35,126 nt of DNA from Ilumatobacter sp. GTDB lineage: Bacteria; Actinomycetota; Acidimicrobiia; Acidimicrobiales; Ilumatobacteraceae. Location: assembly GCA_013002175.1 (NCBI GenBank), contig JABDKP010000129.1:1-35126 (forward strand), given 5' to 3'. The notes under the pieces were generated by a model. The model made no database searches. It was not told the origin of the DNA and saw only the letters and a program-made list of their open reading frames with translations. Position numbers and translations under genes: made by a program. Position 1 is the stretch's first letter. Each line of letters begins with the position of its first letter. Shown in pieces: positions 1-9,402 of the stretch.

Positions 1-1001
1 GCGCTGCCCGGCGGAGCGAGGTCCACCGGCGGTGCGGTCACGGGCGGCACCGGGTCGACCGGCCGCGCCGGGTCGGCGGGCACGACCGGAGGCTGCGGCC
101 GGTCGATGACCGGCGCATCGGGAGCGACATCGGGCCGTGTCCGGGGAATCGTGACGCGGGCCGCCCGCGACCTGGCGACGATCTCGCCGTCACCGTCGGT
201 GGCGATCACGGCGTAGACGACGCTGCGGGTTCCGGCCGGCACGACATCACGGTACGACGAACGGAACGGCGGCGGCGATGATGCCACCTGCTCGCGAGCC
301 CCGCCGTCGACCGAACGCCACAGCGTCAGCAGCCGCGCTCCCGGCCGTTGCGGGACCGACCATTCGCAGCCGACGTGGATCCGGTCCGACGGCGAGTCGG
401 CAGCGCCGGCCCGACAGTGGATCTTCAGCACTTCGACGTCGGGGGGCGTGTCGACCGGCGGCACGCCGACCGTCACCGTGCGGCTGGTGCCGACGACCCG
501 GTGGTTCACGTCGAGCGCCTGGACCGCGTAGTGGTACCGGTGTCCCGGCCGGACCTGGGCGTCGATGAACTCGTTCTCCTCGAGCTCCGTCGTCCGATGG
601 ATGACCGACCGCGGCTCACCGGAACCCGCAGTTGCCCGCAGCAACCGCACCGCCACCGCACCATCGGACGACGGCACGCTCCACCGGCACGCCACCGCCG
701 ACCGCTCGTCGGTCTGGCGGAGCGCACAGTCCAGTCGCAGGTACTCGGGGAGCCGATCGACCGGGCGGACGTCGCTCGGCGCCAAGTCGGCCGGCCGATC
801 GGGACGCAGGTCGGAGGCTCGATCCGAAGGCGGATCAGCGAGGCGATCGATCAGCCCTGCGTCGGTGTCCGCCGGACGCAAGAGCGCGTCGGCCGGGCCG
901 GAGGCACCGACTGCACCGAGCAGCGCGCCCAGGGCGAGGGCGAGCGCGCCGCGACGGTGCCGCCGGGCCGGGGAGTGATCAGGGTCGTGGGGGGAGGGCA
1001 T
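1..1001 (-). CDS. Secreted protein with two Fn3-like repeats (partial, C-terminus off window)
   Basis: I found this by translating the minus strand from the ATG at 1001-999; the frame stays open to base 1, so the C-terminus is missing. Residues 13-39 (RRHRR followed by an Ala/Leu-rich stretch ending ADA) look like a signal peptide. After an Asp/Arg/Pro-rich linker come two similar units, residues about 88-180 and 192-286. Each starts L-x-[LI]-x-C, carries a second cysteine in a C-x-WSVP motif (C92/C105 and C196/C212), and ends with a strand-rich stretch containing Y-A-V. This resembles tandem fibronectin type III modules, each perhaps with one disulfide. The visible tail is Pro/Val/Asp-rich and could be a wall-spanning or low-complexity region. 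An extracellular structural or adhesive role is inference. It is divergent from the oxidoreductase at 1198. The upstream AGAAAGAAG is only a weak ribosome site. Confidence 0.7.
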   Translation of the reverse strand, partial: MPSPHDPDHSPARRHRRGALALALGALLGAVGASGPADALLRPADTDAGLIDRLADPPSDRASDLRPDRPADLAPSDVRPVDRLPEYLRLDCALRQTDERSAVACRWSVPSSDGAVAVRLLRATAGSGEPRSVIHRTTELEENEFIDAQVRPGHRYHYAVQALDVNHRVVGTSRTVTVGVPPVDTPPDVEVLKIHCRAGAADSPSDRIHVGCEWSVPQRPGARLLTLWRSVDGGAREQVASSPPPFRSSYRDVVPAGTRSVVYAVIATDGDGEIVARSRAARVTIPRTRPDVAPDAPVIDRPQPPVVPADPARPVDPVPPVTAPPVDLAPPGS

Positions 1002-1197
1002 CGGATTGCTTCTTTCTGTTCCGCCGTGTATGTCTGTCACCCCCTACGACGCCACCGACCGCCTCGCGATTACACGCCGGCGACGATTTCGCGTCGGCGC
1101 TGCCTGGTGGTCCGAGTGCCCGGCCCGGCGCCGCCGCGTCTCGACCCCGCCGTCGGATTGGGGTACAACAGGGAGCCCGACCCGCGAAAGGACCTTC

Positions 1198-4100
1198 ATG
1201 GCGACGACCGGCACGACCGGCGGACAACGCGACTACCAACTCGCGGACAGGTTTCGGCAGGAAACCGGCACCGTGTTCCTCTCGGGTGTCCAGGCGATCG
1301 CGCGCCTGCCGATCGACCAATTGCGCATCGACCGCCGGCTCGGCCTGTCGACGGCCGCGTTCGCCTCCGGCTACCAGGGGTCGCCCGTCGGCATGTTCAC
1401 CGAGGAGCTGCGGCGCGCGCACGCGACCGTCCCCGACCTGCCGGTCGTGGTGCAACCAGGATTGAACGAGGAGCTGGCTGCGACATCGGTGATGGGGAGC
1501 CAGCTGGCGATGACACTCGAGGACGCGAAGTACGACGGCGTCGTCGGCATCTGGTACGGCAAGGGCCCGGGATTCGACCGCAGCAGCGACGCGATCCGTC
1601 ACGCGGTGTTCGCCGGCACGTCGATGCACGGCGGGGTCGTGGCGGTCGTCGGCGACGACCCGGCCGCGAAGTCGTCGACCGTGCCGTCGTCGAGCGACGC
1701 GACCATGGTCGACCTGCACATGCCGATTTTGTTTCCCGGCGACGTCCAGGAAGCGCTCGACGTCTCGCGGCACGCGGTCGCCCTGTCGCGCGCCTGCGGG
1801 TTGTGGGCCGGACTCAAGCTCGTGACTGCCGTCGCCGACGGCAACGGCACCGTCGACGTCCATCCCGATCGGATCCGGCCGACCGCGCCGGTCGTCGAAG
1901 TCGACGGCAAGCCGTTCCAGCCGACGCCGAACGGCCGGTTGCTGACCCCGTACACGCTCGACATGGAGATCGAATTCCAGCAGGTGCGGTCCGTGCTGGC
2001 CAGACAGTACGGCGTCGACAACGACCTCAACAGGGTGAGCGTGCGCAGCGGCGACGACTGGATCGGCTTCGCGGCGTGCGGCAACACGTACCACGAGTTG
2101 CGCGAGGCGCTCGCGGTGCTCGGTTTCGCGACCGACGACGAACTGCAGCGTGCCGGGATCCGGCTGTTCCAGCTGCTGATGCCGGTGCCGCTCGATCCGG
2201 GCCTCGTGCGCGAGTTCGCGGCGGGCCTCGACGAAGTGGTCGTCGTCGAGGAGAAGAACCCGACGCTCGAAGGCCTCATCCGGGGCGCCCTGTACGACGG
2301 CGCCCACCATCCGCGCGTCGTCGGCCGCCACGACGAACACGGCGCGGTCCTGATCAACGGATTCGGGACGCTCGACGTCGACAAGCTGATCCCTCCGCTG
2401 CATGCCCGGCTGTCGGCGCGGCTTCGGGACCGGGTGCGTCCGCTCGACGAGATCCTCCCCCCACCGCGCGAGCTGATCCCGCTCGCCGTCAACCGCTCAC
2501 CGTTCTTCTGTTCGGGCTGTCCACACAACACCAGCACGCGCGTCGAGCCGGGCACGCTCGTCGGAGGCGGCATCGGCTGTCATGCGATGGTCGCGTTCAT
2601 GGAACCCGAGCGGTTCGGCGACATCGTCGGCCTCACCCAGATGGGTGGCGAGGGCGCGCAGTGGATCGGGATGGAGCCGTTCATCGACCGGTCCCACCTC
2701 GTCCAGAACATCGGTGACGGCACGTTCTTCCACTCCGGTTCGCTCGCCGTGCGGGCGGCGGTCGCGGCCGACGTCGACATCACGTACAAGCTGCTCTACA
2801 ACGGCACGGTGGCGATGACCGGCGGTCAGGACCCGGAGGGGCAGATGTCGGTCCCCGACCTCGCCCGTCTGCTCCAGCTCGAGGGCGCCAAGCGGGTGAT
2901 CGTCACCAGCGACGACCCGCAGCGCTACGCGAGCGGAGCGTTCCCGTCCGACGTCGACGTCTGGGACCGCAGCCGGCTCGACGAGGCGCAGCGCGTGCTC
3001 GCCGAGATCAAGGGTGTCACGGTGCTGATCCACGACCAGGCCTGCGCGGCCGAGAACCGGCGTGGCCGTTCGCGCGGCACCGTCCCGACGCCCGGATTCC
3101 GCGTCGTCATCAACGAACGGGTCTGTGAGGGCTGCGGTGACTGCGGTGACGTCAGCAACTGCCTGTCGGTGCAGCCGGTCGACACGCCGTTCGGGCGCAA
3201 GACACGCATCCACCAGACGAGCTGCAACTTCGACTTCTCGTGCATGAAGGGTGATTGCCCCTCGTTCGCCACCGTCACCGTGCCGGCGGAGAAGTCGACC
3301 GCGCCGCGGCCGCTGCCGGTGCCCCCGACCGATCTCGCCGCCCCCGGCGACCCGATCGTCGATGCCGACAACTTCACCGTCCGCCTCACCGGCATCGGCG
3401 GGACCGGCGTGATCACCGTCAGCCAGATCCTCGGGACGGCGGCGATGCTCGCCGACCGGACAGTGCGCGGGCTCGATCAGACCGGCCTGTCGCAGAAGGC
3501 CGGTCCGGTGGTCAGCGACGTCTGCATCACGTCGGGCTCCGCGCCTGCGTCGAACCACGCCAACGCATCCGGAGTGGACACCATCCTCGCGTTCGACCTG
3601 CTGGTCGGGGCCCGCGACGCCAACCTGAGCGGTGCCCGCTCCGAACGGACGGTGATGATCGCGTCGACCGATGCGGTGCCGACCGGGTCGATGGTCACCA
3701 CCCCGTCGCTGCGCCTCGACAGTGCCGACACGCTGATCGACCGCGTCGCCGCGGTGACGCGGTCGGACGTCAATCGCTTTCTCGATGCCGCCGCACTCGC
3801 CAACGGCCTGCTCGGCTCGACGACCACCGCGAACATCCTCGTGCTCGGTGCTGCGGTGCAGGCCGGCGCGGTGCCGGTGCCGGCCGCCGAGATCGAGCGG
3901 GCGATCGAACTCAACGGCGTCGCTGTCGAGAAGAACCTCGCCGCGTTCCGCTGGGGCCGGGCGTGGGTCGACGATGCCGAATCCGTGGAGCGCGCCGCGG
4001 ACCTGACGCCGACGTTGCAGCCCGAATCGACCGACGAACTGATCGAACGTCTGGCAGCCGACCTCGTCGACTATCAGTCCGAGTCCTACGCCGAACGATT

Positions 4101-4647
4101 CCGTGACGTGGTCGACTGCGCCCGCCGCGCCGAATCGACAGCCGGCGGCAGTGCGTTCGAGTTCACCGAGACCGTCGCCCGCAACCTGCACAAGTTGATG
4201 GCGTACAAGGACGAATACGAAGTCGCCCGACTGCTGCTCGCCGACGAGTCCACCGCCGGGTACCAGGCGATCGGCGGCCCCGACACGACGGTGACGTACC
4301 ACCTCCATCCGCCGATGCTGCGGGCGCTCGGGATGAATCGCAAGCTCAAACTCCAGCGCACGGCGGTCCCGGCGATGCGCGCCCTCAGGGCGTCGAAGCG
4401 GGTCCGCGGCACGCTCGCCGACCCGTTCCGCTGGGCCGAGGTGCGCAAGGTCGAACGGGCGATGGTCCCCCAGTACGTCGGTGCGGTCGAACGCCTCAGC
4501 GCCGACCTCACGGCGGACAACCACGCCGACGCCGTCGAGATCGCAGGGCTGCCCGACCAGGTCAGGGGCTACGAGGACCTCAAGCTGCGGCGTGCCACCG
4601 CCTACCGGGCGGAACTGGCGGAGCGAATGAAGCGGTGGCGCCGCTGA
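1198..4647 (+). CDS. Indolepyruvate:ferredoxin oxidoreductase, fused alpha/gamma type
   Basis: This 1149-residue protein has the full fused architecture of the 2-oxoacid:ferredoxin oxidoreductase family, which oxidatively decarboxylates aryl- or branched-chain pyruvates to acyl-CoA with thiamine diphosphate and reduces ferredoxin. The N-terminal pyrimidine-binding domain is at about 15-250. The thiamine-diphosphate region holds FCSGCPHN near 436 and GDGTFFHSG near 505. A cysteine cluster CEGCGDCGDVSNC near 642 should bind Fe-S. The gamma catalytic domain begins near 731 (GIGGTGVITVSQ), and a C-terminal extension typical of the large fused forms ends the protein. An in-frame ATG lies 64 codons upstream, but the start at 1198 is preceded by GAAAGGA at good spacing and begins just before the conserved N-terminus. 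The exact substrate (indolepyruvate or another aryl/branched 2-oxoacid) cannot be told from sequence. Confidence 0.93.
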   Translation: MATTGTTGGQRDYQLADRFRQETGTVFLSGVQAIARLPIDQLRIDRRLGLSTAAFASGYQGSPVGMFTEELRRAHATVPDLPVVVQPGLNEELAATSVMGSQLAMTLEDAKYDGVVGIWYGKGPGFDRSSDAIRHAVFAGTSMHGGVVAVVGDDPAAKSSTVPSSSDATMVDLHMPILFPGDVQEALDVSRHAVALSRACGLWAGLKLVTAVADGNGTVDVHPDRIRPTAPVVEVDGKPFQPTPNGRLLTPYTLDMEIEFQQVRSVLARQYGVDNDLNRVSVRSGDDWIGFAACGNTYHELREALAVLGFATDDELQRAGIRLFQLLMPVPLDPGLVREFAAGLDEVVVVEEKNPTLEGLIRGALYDGAHHPRVVGRHDEHGAVLINGFGTLDVDKLIPPLHARLSARLRDRVRPLDEILPPPRELIPLAVNRSPFFCSGCPHNTSTRVEPGTLVGGGIGCHAMVAFMEPERFGDIVGLTQMGGEGAQWIGMEPFIDRSHLVQNIGDGTFFHSGSLAVRAAVAADVDITYKLLYNGTVAMTGGQDPEGQMSVPDLARLLQLEGAKRVIVTSDDPQRYASGAFPSDVDVWDRSRLDEAQRVLAEIKGVTVLIHDQACAAENRRGRSRGTVPTPGFRVVINERVCEGCGDCGDVSNCLSVQPVDTPFGRKTRIHQTSCNFDFSCMKGDCPSFATVTVPAEKSTAPRPLPVPPTDLAAPGDPIVDADNFTVRLTGIGGTGVITVSQILGTAAMLADRTVRGLDQTGLSQKAGPVVSDVCITSGSAPASNHANASGVDTILAFDLLVGARDANLSGARSERTVMIASTDAVPTGSMVTTPSLRLDSADTLIDRVAAVTRSDVNRFLDAAALANGLLGSTTTANILVLGAAVQAGAVPVPAAEIERAIELNGVAVEKNLAAFRWGRAWVDDAESVERAADLTPTLQPESTDELIERLAADLVDYQSESYAERFRDVVDCARRAESTAGGSAFEFTETVARNLHKLMAYKDEYEVARLLLADESTAGYQAIGGPDTTVTYHLHPPMLRALGMNRKLKLQRTAVPAMRALRASKRVRGTLADPFRWAEVRKVERAMVPQYVGAVERLSADLTADNHADAVEIAGLPDQVRGYEDLKLRRATAYRAELAERMKRWRR

Positions 4648-4654
4648 CGCTTCG

Positions 4655-5545
4655 ATGAGCCAGACCGCGGAGGCGAAACCGACACGGCGCTCAGTGGCGT
4701 TGGAGATCGTCCGCTCGATGTGGCGCGAGCTGCACGCCGACAACCTGTTCGACGCAGCCGCGGGCGCAGCCTTCTGGCTGCTGCTGAGCATCCCCGCGGC
4801 GGTGCTCGCTGTGCTGTCGTCGGTGTCCGTACTCGGCGACGGCCTGACCGCCGATCTGCAGACATCGATCAACGAGTTCGTCGACCGCACGTTCACCAGC
4901 GAGTCGTCGACGATCCGCGATGCCGTCGACGAAGTCTTCACCCAACAGCGGCCTGGGGTGTTGAGCGTCTCGGTGCTCGTCGCGATCTTCACCTTGGCGC
5001 GAGGTTTCGCCGGGCTGATCCGCGCCCTCGACGTCGCGTACGACATCGAGGAAGGCCGGCGATTCCTGCGGCTGCGGCTCACGTCGATCGGTCTCGCAAT
5101 CGGCACGCTGCTCACCGTCGCGCTGTCGACGTCGCTGTGGGTCGGCCTGCGCGGGGCGGGTGTGCCCACAATCGTTCGGCTGATGGTGGCACTCGCGATC
5201 CTCGTCTCGTGGGCGGCCACGCTGTACCACGTCGGCCCACATCACCGCACGCCGTGGCGGTACGACCTGCCCGGCGCGGCGTTCACGGCCCTGGGCTGGC
5301 TGGTCGTCTCGATCGGATTCGGCTACTACGTGCGTCTCGCCGCGGACGGCAACCAGATCGTCGGCGCCGCCGGTACCGCGCTCCTCGCGCTCACCTGGTT
5401 GTGGTTGGCGTGCCTCGTCTTCCTGATCGGTGCCGAACTGAACGAGATCCTCGCCGCCCGCGCCGGCGTCGTCGAAGCCCCGAGGGACTACTCGATCGAC
5501 GTCCACCGGCGGCTCGTGGACCGGATTCGCCGGCGCGACGCCTGA
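4655..5545 (+). CDS. YihY/BrkB-family inner membrane protein
   Basis: This 296-residue protein has six likely membrane helices at about 36-58, 100-120, 142-164, 172-193, 207-228 and 238-262. Family hallmarks are visible: a FARG-like loop followed by ALDVAYD-IEE (about 117-133), the WRYDLPGA motif (201-208) and the closing LIGAELNEI (257-265). The family was once called ribonuclease BN but is now regarded as integral membrane proteins of uncertain function, possibly transporters. The start lies 7 bases after the preceding stop with no good Shine-Dalgarno sequence, so translation may be coupled to the oxidoreductase gene. I see no functional link between the two. Confidence 0.9.
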   Translation: MSQTAEAKPTRRSVALEIVRSMWRELHADNLFDAAAGAAFWLLLSIPAAVLAVLSSVSVLGDGLTADLQTSINEFVDRTFTSESSTIRDAVDEVFTQQRPGVLSVSVLVAIFTLARGFAGLIRALDVAYDIEEGRRFLRLRLTSIGLAIGTLLTVALSTSLWVGLRGAGVPTIVRLMVALAILVSWAATLYHVGPHHRTPWRYDLPGAAFTALGWLVVSIGFGYYVRLAADGNQIVGAAGTALLALTWLWLACLVFLIGAELNEILAARAGVVEAPRDYSIDVHRRLVDRIRRRDA

Positions 5546-5594
5546 CCGCGTCGCTCGCCGCTTCACCGACCCGGCCAATAGCCTCGTCGCTGTC

Positions 5595-6686
5595 ATGAGC
5601 GCGCTGTCGATCGTTCTCCTGGTCGTCGGCATCATGGCGTTGGTGGTCGGCGCCGAGTGGTTGGTGCGTGGTTCCGCCCGGCTGGCGGCGAGAACGGGGT
5701 TGTCCACCGTCGTCATCGGCCTGACGGTCGTCGCGTTCGGCACGAGCGCACCCGAGTTGGCCGTGAGCGTCGGTGACGTCATCAGGGGCGGCGACGAGGC
5801 GGGCGCGATCGCACTCGGCAACGTCGTCGGCTCGAACATCGCGAACGTGCTGTTGGCGCTCGGCCTCGCCGCGGCGATCGGTGGCGCGCTCGTCGTGGCG
5901 CCCCGCATCATCCGCATCGACGTGCCGATCATGATCGGCGTGTCGGTGCTGGTGCTGTTCATGGCCCTCGACGAACGCATCGGCCGGGTCGAGGGGCTGA
6001 TCCTCGTCGGCGCGCTCGTCGTCTACCTCGCCTGGACGGTGATCGCCGCGAAACGCGGCGATCTGCCGGCCGGGACCGACGAGCTCGGTGACGTGCTCGC
6101 GCCCGAGCAGCAGCGGTCCGTCTGGTCCGACCTGGGGTTCGTCGCCGCCGGGCTCGTGATGCTCGTGGTCGGGTCCCAGGCGCTCGTCAAGGCGGCCAGC
6201 GACATGGCCGCCGACCTGGGCGTGAGCGATCTGGTCATCGGCCTGACGGTGGTCGCGATCGGCACCTCGCTTCCCGAGGTGGCGACGTCGGTGCTCGCTG
6301 CGATGCGCGGCGAGCGCGATCTGGCGGTCGGCAACGCGATCGGCTCCAACCTGTTCAACCTGCTCGCCGTGCTGGGCATCACGGGCGCCGTTGCGCCCGA
6401 CGCGATCCCGGTGCCGCAGGGGGCGATCCAGGTCGACTTCCCGGTGATGATCGTCGTGGCGGTCGCGTGCCTGCCGATCTTCACCAACGGCCACGTCCTG
6501 CGACGCTGGGAGGGCGCGGTGTTCTTCGCGTTCTACGCCGCCTACCTGACGTGGCTCGTGCTGGACGCTGCGGACCACAGCGTGCGCGACGACTACGGCG
6601 CGGCGATGCTGTTCTTCGTCGTGCCACTGACGGCGATCACGCTGACCGTGGTCGGCTACCGCTCGCGCCCGTCGGCGCGGATCTAG
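5595..6686 (+). CDS. Calcium/sodium antiporter (CaCA family, YrbG-like)
   Basis: This 363-residue membrane protein has the two inverted alpha-repeats of Ca2+/cation antiporters. Repeat 1 has [10 protein letters not shown] (49-58) and [16 protein letters not shown] (75-90). Repeat 2 has [10 protein letters not shown] (223-232) and [16 protein letters not shown] (246-261). The acidic residues in GTSxPE are the expected ion ligands. About ten hydrophobic segments surround a hydrophilic loop near 155-178. It should exchange Ca2+ for Na+ (or H+) across the cytoplasmic membrane. A TAGCCT -10-like box at 5579-5584 lies 10 bases before the ATG, so the leader may be very short. Its stop codon overlaps the stop of the convergent ppgK gene within a shared CTAG. 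Confidence 0.93.
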   Translation: MSALSIVLLVVGIMALVVGAEWLVRGSARLAARTGLSTVVIGLTVVAFGTSAPELAVSVGDVIRGGDEAGAIALGNVVGSNIANVLLALGLAAAIGGALVVAPRIIRIDVPIMIGVSVLVLFMALDERIGRVEGLILVGALVVYLAWTVIAAKRGDLPAGTDELGDVLAPEQQRSVWSDLGFVAAGLVMLVVGSQALVKAASDMAADLGVSDLVIGLTVVAIGTSLPEVATSVLAAMRGERDLAVGNAIGSNLFNLLAVLGITGAVAPDAIPVPQGAIQVDFPVMIVVAVACLPIFTNGHVLRRWEGAVFFAFYAAYLTWLVLDAADHSVRDDYGAAMLFFVVPLTAITLTVVGYRSRPSARI

Positions 6687-7438
6687 CGCGGCGCAGCCAT
6701 CGCGGCACCGACGATGCCGCTGTTGTTCGCCATCTCGGCGACCGCGATCTCGGTGCCGATGTCGATGTGGGGGACCCACTTCGACGGCTTCTTGCTCGCC
6801 CCGCCGCCGACGATGAACAGATCGGGCGAGAACAGCGCTTCGACGTGACGCAGGTAGCGCTCGACCCGGGCCGCCCACTCCTGCCAGCCGAGCTTGTCGC
6901 GCTCGCGCGCCTTGGCCGATGCCCGGGACTCCGCGTCCACGCCGTCGAGTTCGAGATGGCCGAGCTCGGTGTTCGGCACGAGTACACCGTCGATGAACAA
7001 GCCGGACCCGATCCCGGTGCCGAACGTCAGCATCATCACCAGCCCGCTGCGGCCACGCCCGGCCCCGAACGTCATCTCCGCGATGCCTGCCGCGTCGGCG
7101 TCGTTGAGCATGTGCACGTCGCAGCCCGTCGTCGATGTGAAGAGGGCGTCGGCGTCGACATCGATCCACGATGTGTCGATGTTCGCCGCCGATCCGACGA
7201 CCCCGTGCCGGACGACCGCCGGAAACGCGACGCCGAGCGGGCCGGTCCAATTGTGATGTTCGACGAGTTCGCGGACCACCGTGGCCATCGCCTCGGGCGT
7301 TGCGGGTTGTGGCGTGTCGATGCGACGGCGCTCGGACACGAGCGCGCCGGTCGTGAGGTCGACCGTCGCGGCCTTCATCCCGCTGCCGCCGATGTCGATG
7401 CCGAATCCGACCGCCGCAGTGTCGTCGTGCTCAGTCAC
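6683..7438 (-). CDS. ppgK: Polyphosphate glucokinase (ROK family)
   Basis: This 251-residue protein matches the actinobacterial polyphosphate/ATP glucokinase family, which phosphorylates glucose at the expense of inorganic polyphosphate. Visible motifs are the phosphate-binding [12 protein letters not shown] (13-24), the catalytic Asp in MLNDADAAG (D113), the glycine-rich FGTGIGSG (139-146), PNTELGH (155-161) and a C-terminal GGGASKK, whose lysine pair is typical of the family. The start is GTG at 7438, with a TACGGT box eight bases upstream and no Shine-Dalgarno sequence, consistent with a leaderless message. It converges on the antiporter gene with a 4-base overlap of stop codons. The length is normal for the family. 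Confidence 0.95.
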   Translation of the reverse strand: MTEHDDTAAVGFGIDIGGSGMKAATVDLTTGALVSERRRIDTPQPATPEAMATVVRELVEHHNWTGPLGVAFPAVVRHGVVGSAANIDTSWIDVDADALFTSTTGCDVHMLNDADAAGIAEMTFGAGRGRSGLVMMLTFGTGIGSGLFIDGVLVPNTELGHLELDGVDAESRASAKARERDKLGWQEWAARVERYLRHVEALFSPDLFIVGGGASKKPSKWVPHIDIGTEIAVAEMANNSGIVGAAMAAPR

Positions 7439-7446
7439 GGCATCGG

Positions 7447-7452
7447 ACCGTA
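7447..7452 (-). promoter_or_regulatory. Probable -10 box of ppgK (leaderless)
   Basis: TACGGT on the minus strand lies 8 bases before the GTG start, and no ribosome binding site is present. This spacing puts the transcription start at or next to the start codon. No convincing -35 was seen. Confidence 0.4.
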
Positions 7453-7483
7453 GCGAGACCGGCGGGAAAGAGCGCGCCGGACG

Positions 7484-9343
7484 TCAGCACCGCACGCCGC
7501 AACGAGTCGCCGGGGCCAGCGCCCTGGCAGGATGATCGAGCGCACCGGCCGCTGCCGTTCGCCATGCCGCGAACTCCGAGGTGTTGCCGGCCCCGTCCGT
7601 TGTCGTGGCGGTGACACGCTCGCCGGCCGAGAACGGTACGGGATCATTCTCCGATGCCCGCACGACGAGCGAGGCAACCCCCGCCGCCGAAGCGCGGCCG
7701 TCGATGACGAAGGTGCGCCCCGGCACGTTCGACGCCGAGCCGGTCGGGACGGCGACGAACAACTCGACCAGGCAGTTGCCGCATGTCGACACGACGACCC
7801 GGTCCTCGGTGGCGGTGAGGATCGTCGGGGCGACGATCGCGCCCTGCAACGCCGGATCGCTGACCGAGGCGTCGTTGACGGTGCTGATCGGCGCAATGTC
7901 GATCCCGAAGCCGAGCACGCTCGAGATCGAGTTGCGCCGGAGCGTGTTGCCGTATGTCGGGATGTCGGGATTCGACGAGAGGTTGGTGTAGTCGTTGTCG
8001 GGCCGCACCTGGATACCGTCGCCGCCGCCGGCGATCGTGTTCAGCTCGACGACGTTGTCGAACGCCCCGGCCTCGATCAGGACGCCCCACAACGTGTCGA
8101 CTGCGGACGCCGCGATCGTGCCGTTCACCAACACGCCGATGCGATTGGCGCGGACGGTGTTGTCGTGGGCGCCCTTCCAGATCATCACGCCGGCCGCCGA
8201 GCCGACGATCGTGTTCGCCTCGACGACGTTGTTGTTGATGTCGGGGCTGCACGACGCGACCGTCGGGCAACTCGACTTCCCCTCGAGGTTGACGCCGAAC
8301 TCGTGGTTGCGCGTCGCAGCGGTGCCGCTGGCGCCGGTGATGTCGGTGCCGATCAGGTTGCCGATCACCGCGTTGCCGACCGTGCTGCCGCCGAGCCGGT
8401 CGTGGGAGATCTCGACGCCCGACAGCTCGTTGCCGGACAGCACGTTGCGGTCCCCGAACGCCGACCCACCGACGATGTTGTACGACGCGTTGAAGTTGAT
8501 GTCGATGCCGTGGCCCCAGTTGCGCAGCCGGTCGCCGGCGGGCGCGAGGCCGATCACGTTGTTGCGGATCGTGTTGGCGTCCGTGCCGGCATCGAAGATG
8601 CCGACGCCACGGTCGCCGTTGCCCGAGATGACGTTGCGATTCCCGGGGCCCGCCATCCCCACGCGGTTGCCCGACGCCCCCCGCTCGAGGTGGACGCCGG
8701 TGCTGTTGATCACCCGTACCTGCTGGCCGAACGTACCGGCGGCGTCGGTACCGATGTAGTTGCCGACGATCTCGTTGCCGGTCGTCTCGGTCCCGTGGAG
8801 ATAGATCGTGCGACGGAAGTCGAACAGGGCGAGGCCGCGCAGGACGTTGTTCGCCGAGCGCAGGTACAGCCCGTCGAGGCCGGACGGGCCGGTGCCCCGC
8901 AGTTCGATCTCGATGACGGCGTTCGATCCGTGCGCGGCGGTGTTCGCGACCGCACCGGCCTGGGTGTACCCATCGATCGTGAGCCCTGCCGGGTCGGAGA
9001 TGATCGGCAGCGCGGTCGCCGGCTCGATGCGATGGGGGCCGCTGCCGCTGATGGCGAACTCGATGCGGTCGTGCCCGGCCGAGGCGTTGGCCTCCTCGAT
9101 GGCGGCGCGCAGGGTGCACGTCGCCGGTCCCGCGGTGCGGCAGATCCCGTCTCCGTTCGTTGCGTCGCCCTCGTCGCCGGTCGAGTCGACGACGAACGCC
9201 GGCCCGCTGAGTGCATCGGCGTCGTCACCTGCGGGGGCGAGGGCGGTGGACAGCGCGAACACGACCAGCACGGCCGCAGGGGCACGCCCGCCGACCGGCC
9301 GTCGCCGAGGGACGACCCCTCTCCGCCGTCCGCCAACGAGCAT
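7484..9343 (-). CDS. Secreted CSLREA-domain right-handed beta-helix protein
   Basis: This 619-residue protein has an Arg-rich N-terminus and a hydrophobic segment (about 21-44, ending DADA), read as an export signal. The mature N-terminus carries the CSLREA-type motif: VDSTGDEGD followed by [12 protein letters not shown], with paired cysteines. From about residue 140 to 480 there are many short repeats rich in Asn, Gly and Val (for example N-x-V-x-G-N-x-I-G), the pattern of parallel beta-helix coils as in NosD/PbH1 proteins. The C-terminal part reads as a beta-sandwich or anchoring module. Such proteins are typically surface-exposed or secreted and sometimes act on polysaccharides. No catalytic residues can be assigned, so an enzymatic role is not claimed. 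The ATG at 9343 lies 6 bases after a TAGCCT box. Confidence 0.82.
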   Translation of the reverse strand: MLVGGRRRGVVPRRRPVGGRAPAAVLVVFALSTALAPAGDDADALSGPAFVVDSTGDEGDATNGDGICRTAGPATCTLRAAIEEANASAGHDRIEFAISGSGPHRIEPATALPIISDPAGLTIDGYTQAGAVANTAAHGSNAVIEIELRGTGPSGLDGLYLRSANNVLRGLALFDFRRTIYLHGTETTGNEIVGNYIGTDAAGTFGQQVRVINSTGVHLERGASGNRVGMAGPGNRNVISGNGDRGVGIFDAGTDANTIRNNVIGLAPAGDRLRNWGHGIDINFNASYNIVGGSAFGDRNVLSGNELSGVEISHDRLGGSTVGNAVIGNLIGTDITGASGTAATRNHEFGVNLEGKSSCPTVASCSPDINNNVVEANTIVGSAAGVMIWKGAHDNTVRANRIGVLVNGTIAASAVDTLWGVLIEAGAFDNVVELNTIAGGGDGIQVRPDNDYTNLSSNPDIPTYGNTLRRNSISSVLGFGIDIAPISTVNDASVSDPALQGAIVAPTILTATEDRVVVSTCGNCLVELFVAVPTGSASNVPGRTFVIDGRASAAGVASLVVRASENDPVPFSAGERVTATTTDGAGNTSEFAAWRTAAAGALDHPARALAPATRCGVRC

Positions 9344-9349
9344 CCGGCC

Positions 9350-9355
9350 AGGCTA
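9350..9355 (-). promoter_or_regulatory. Probable -10 box of the beta-helix gene (leaderless)
   Basis: TAGCCT on the minus strand, then exactly 6 bases (GGCCGG), then the ATG at 9343. No Shine-Dalgarno sequence fits, so transcription probably starts on the start codon. Confidence 0.45.
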
Positions 9356-9402
9356 CCGCCACCTGTTACGAGTGATCGGACGCCTGATATCGGCGCGCGG
9401 CG

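Noticed and set aside
1164-1169. TACAAC as -10 box of the indolepyruvate oxidoreductase gene.
   Set aside because: No -35 partner at proper distance and no terminal T; too weak to list.
1006-1197. 64-codon upstream extension of the indolepyruvate oxidoreductase.
   Set aside because: It has no family similarity, overlaps the divergent promoter region, and the ATG at 1198 has GAAAGGA upstream.
348-2717. Long open frames opposite or beside real genes (for example 348-2717 plus, 979-2403 minus, 2497-5220 minus, 5391-7250 minus, 25050-27293 plus).
   Set aside because: They are Arg/Asp/Pro-rich shadow frames of GC-rich genes with clear family motifs on the other frame or strand.
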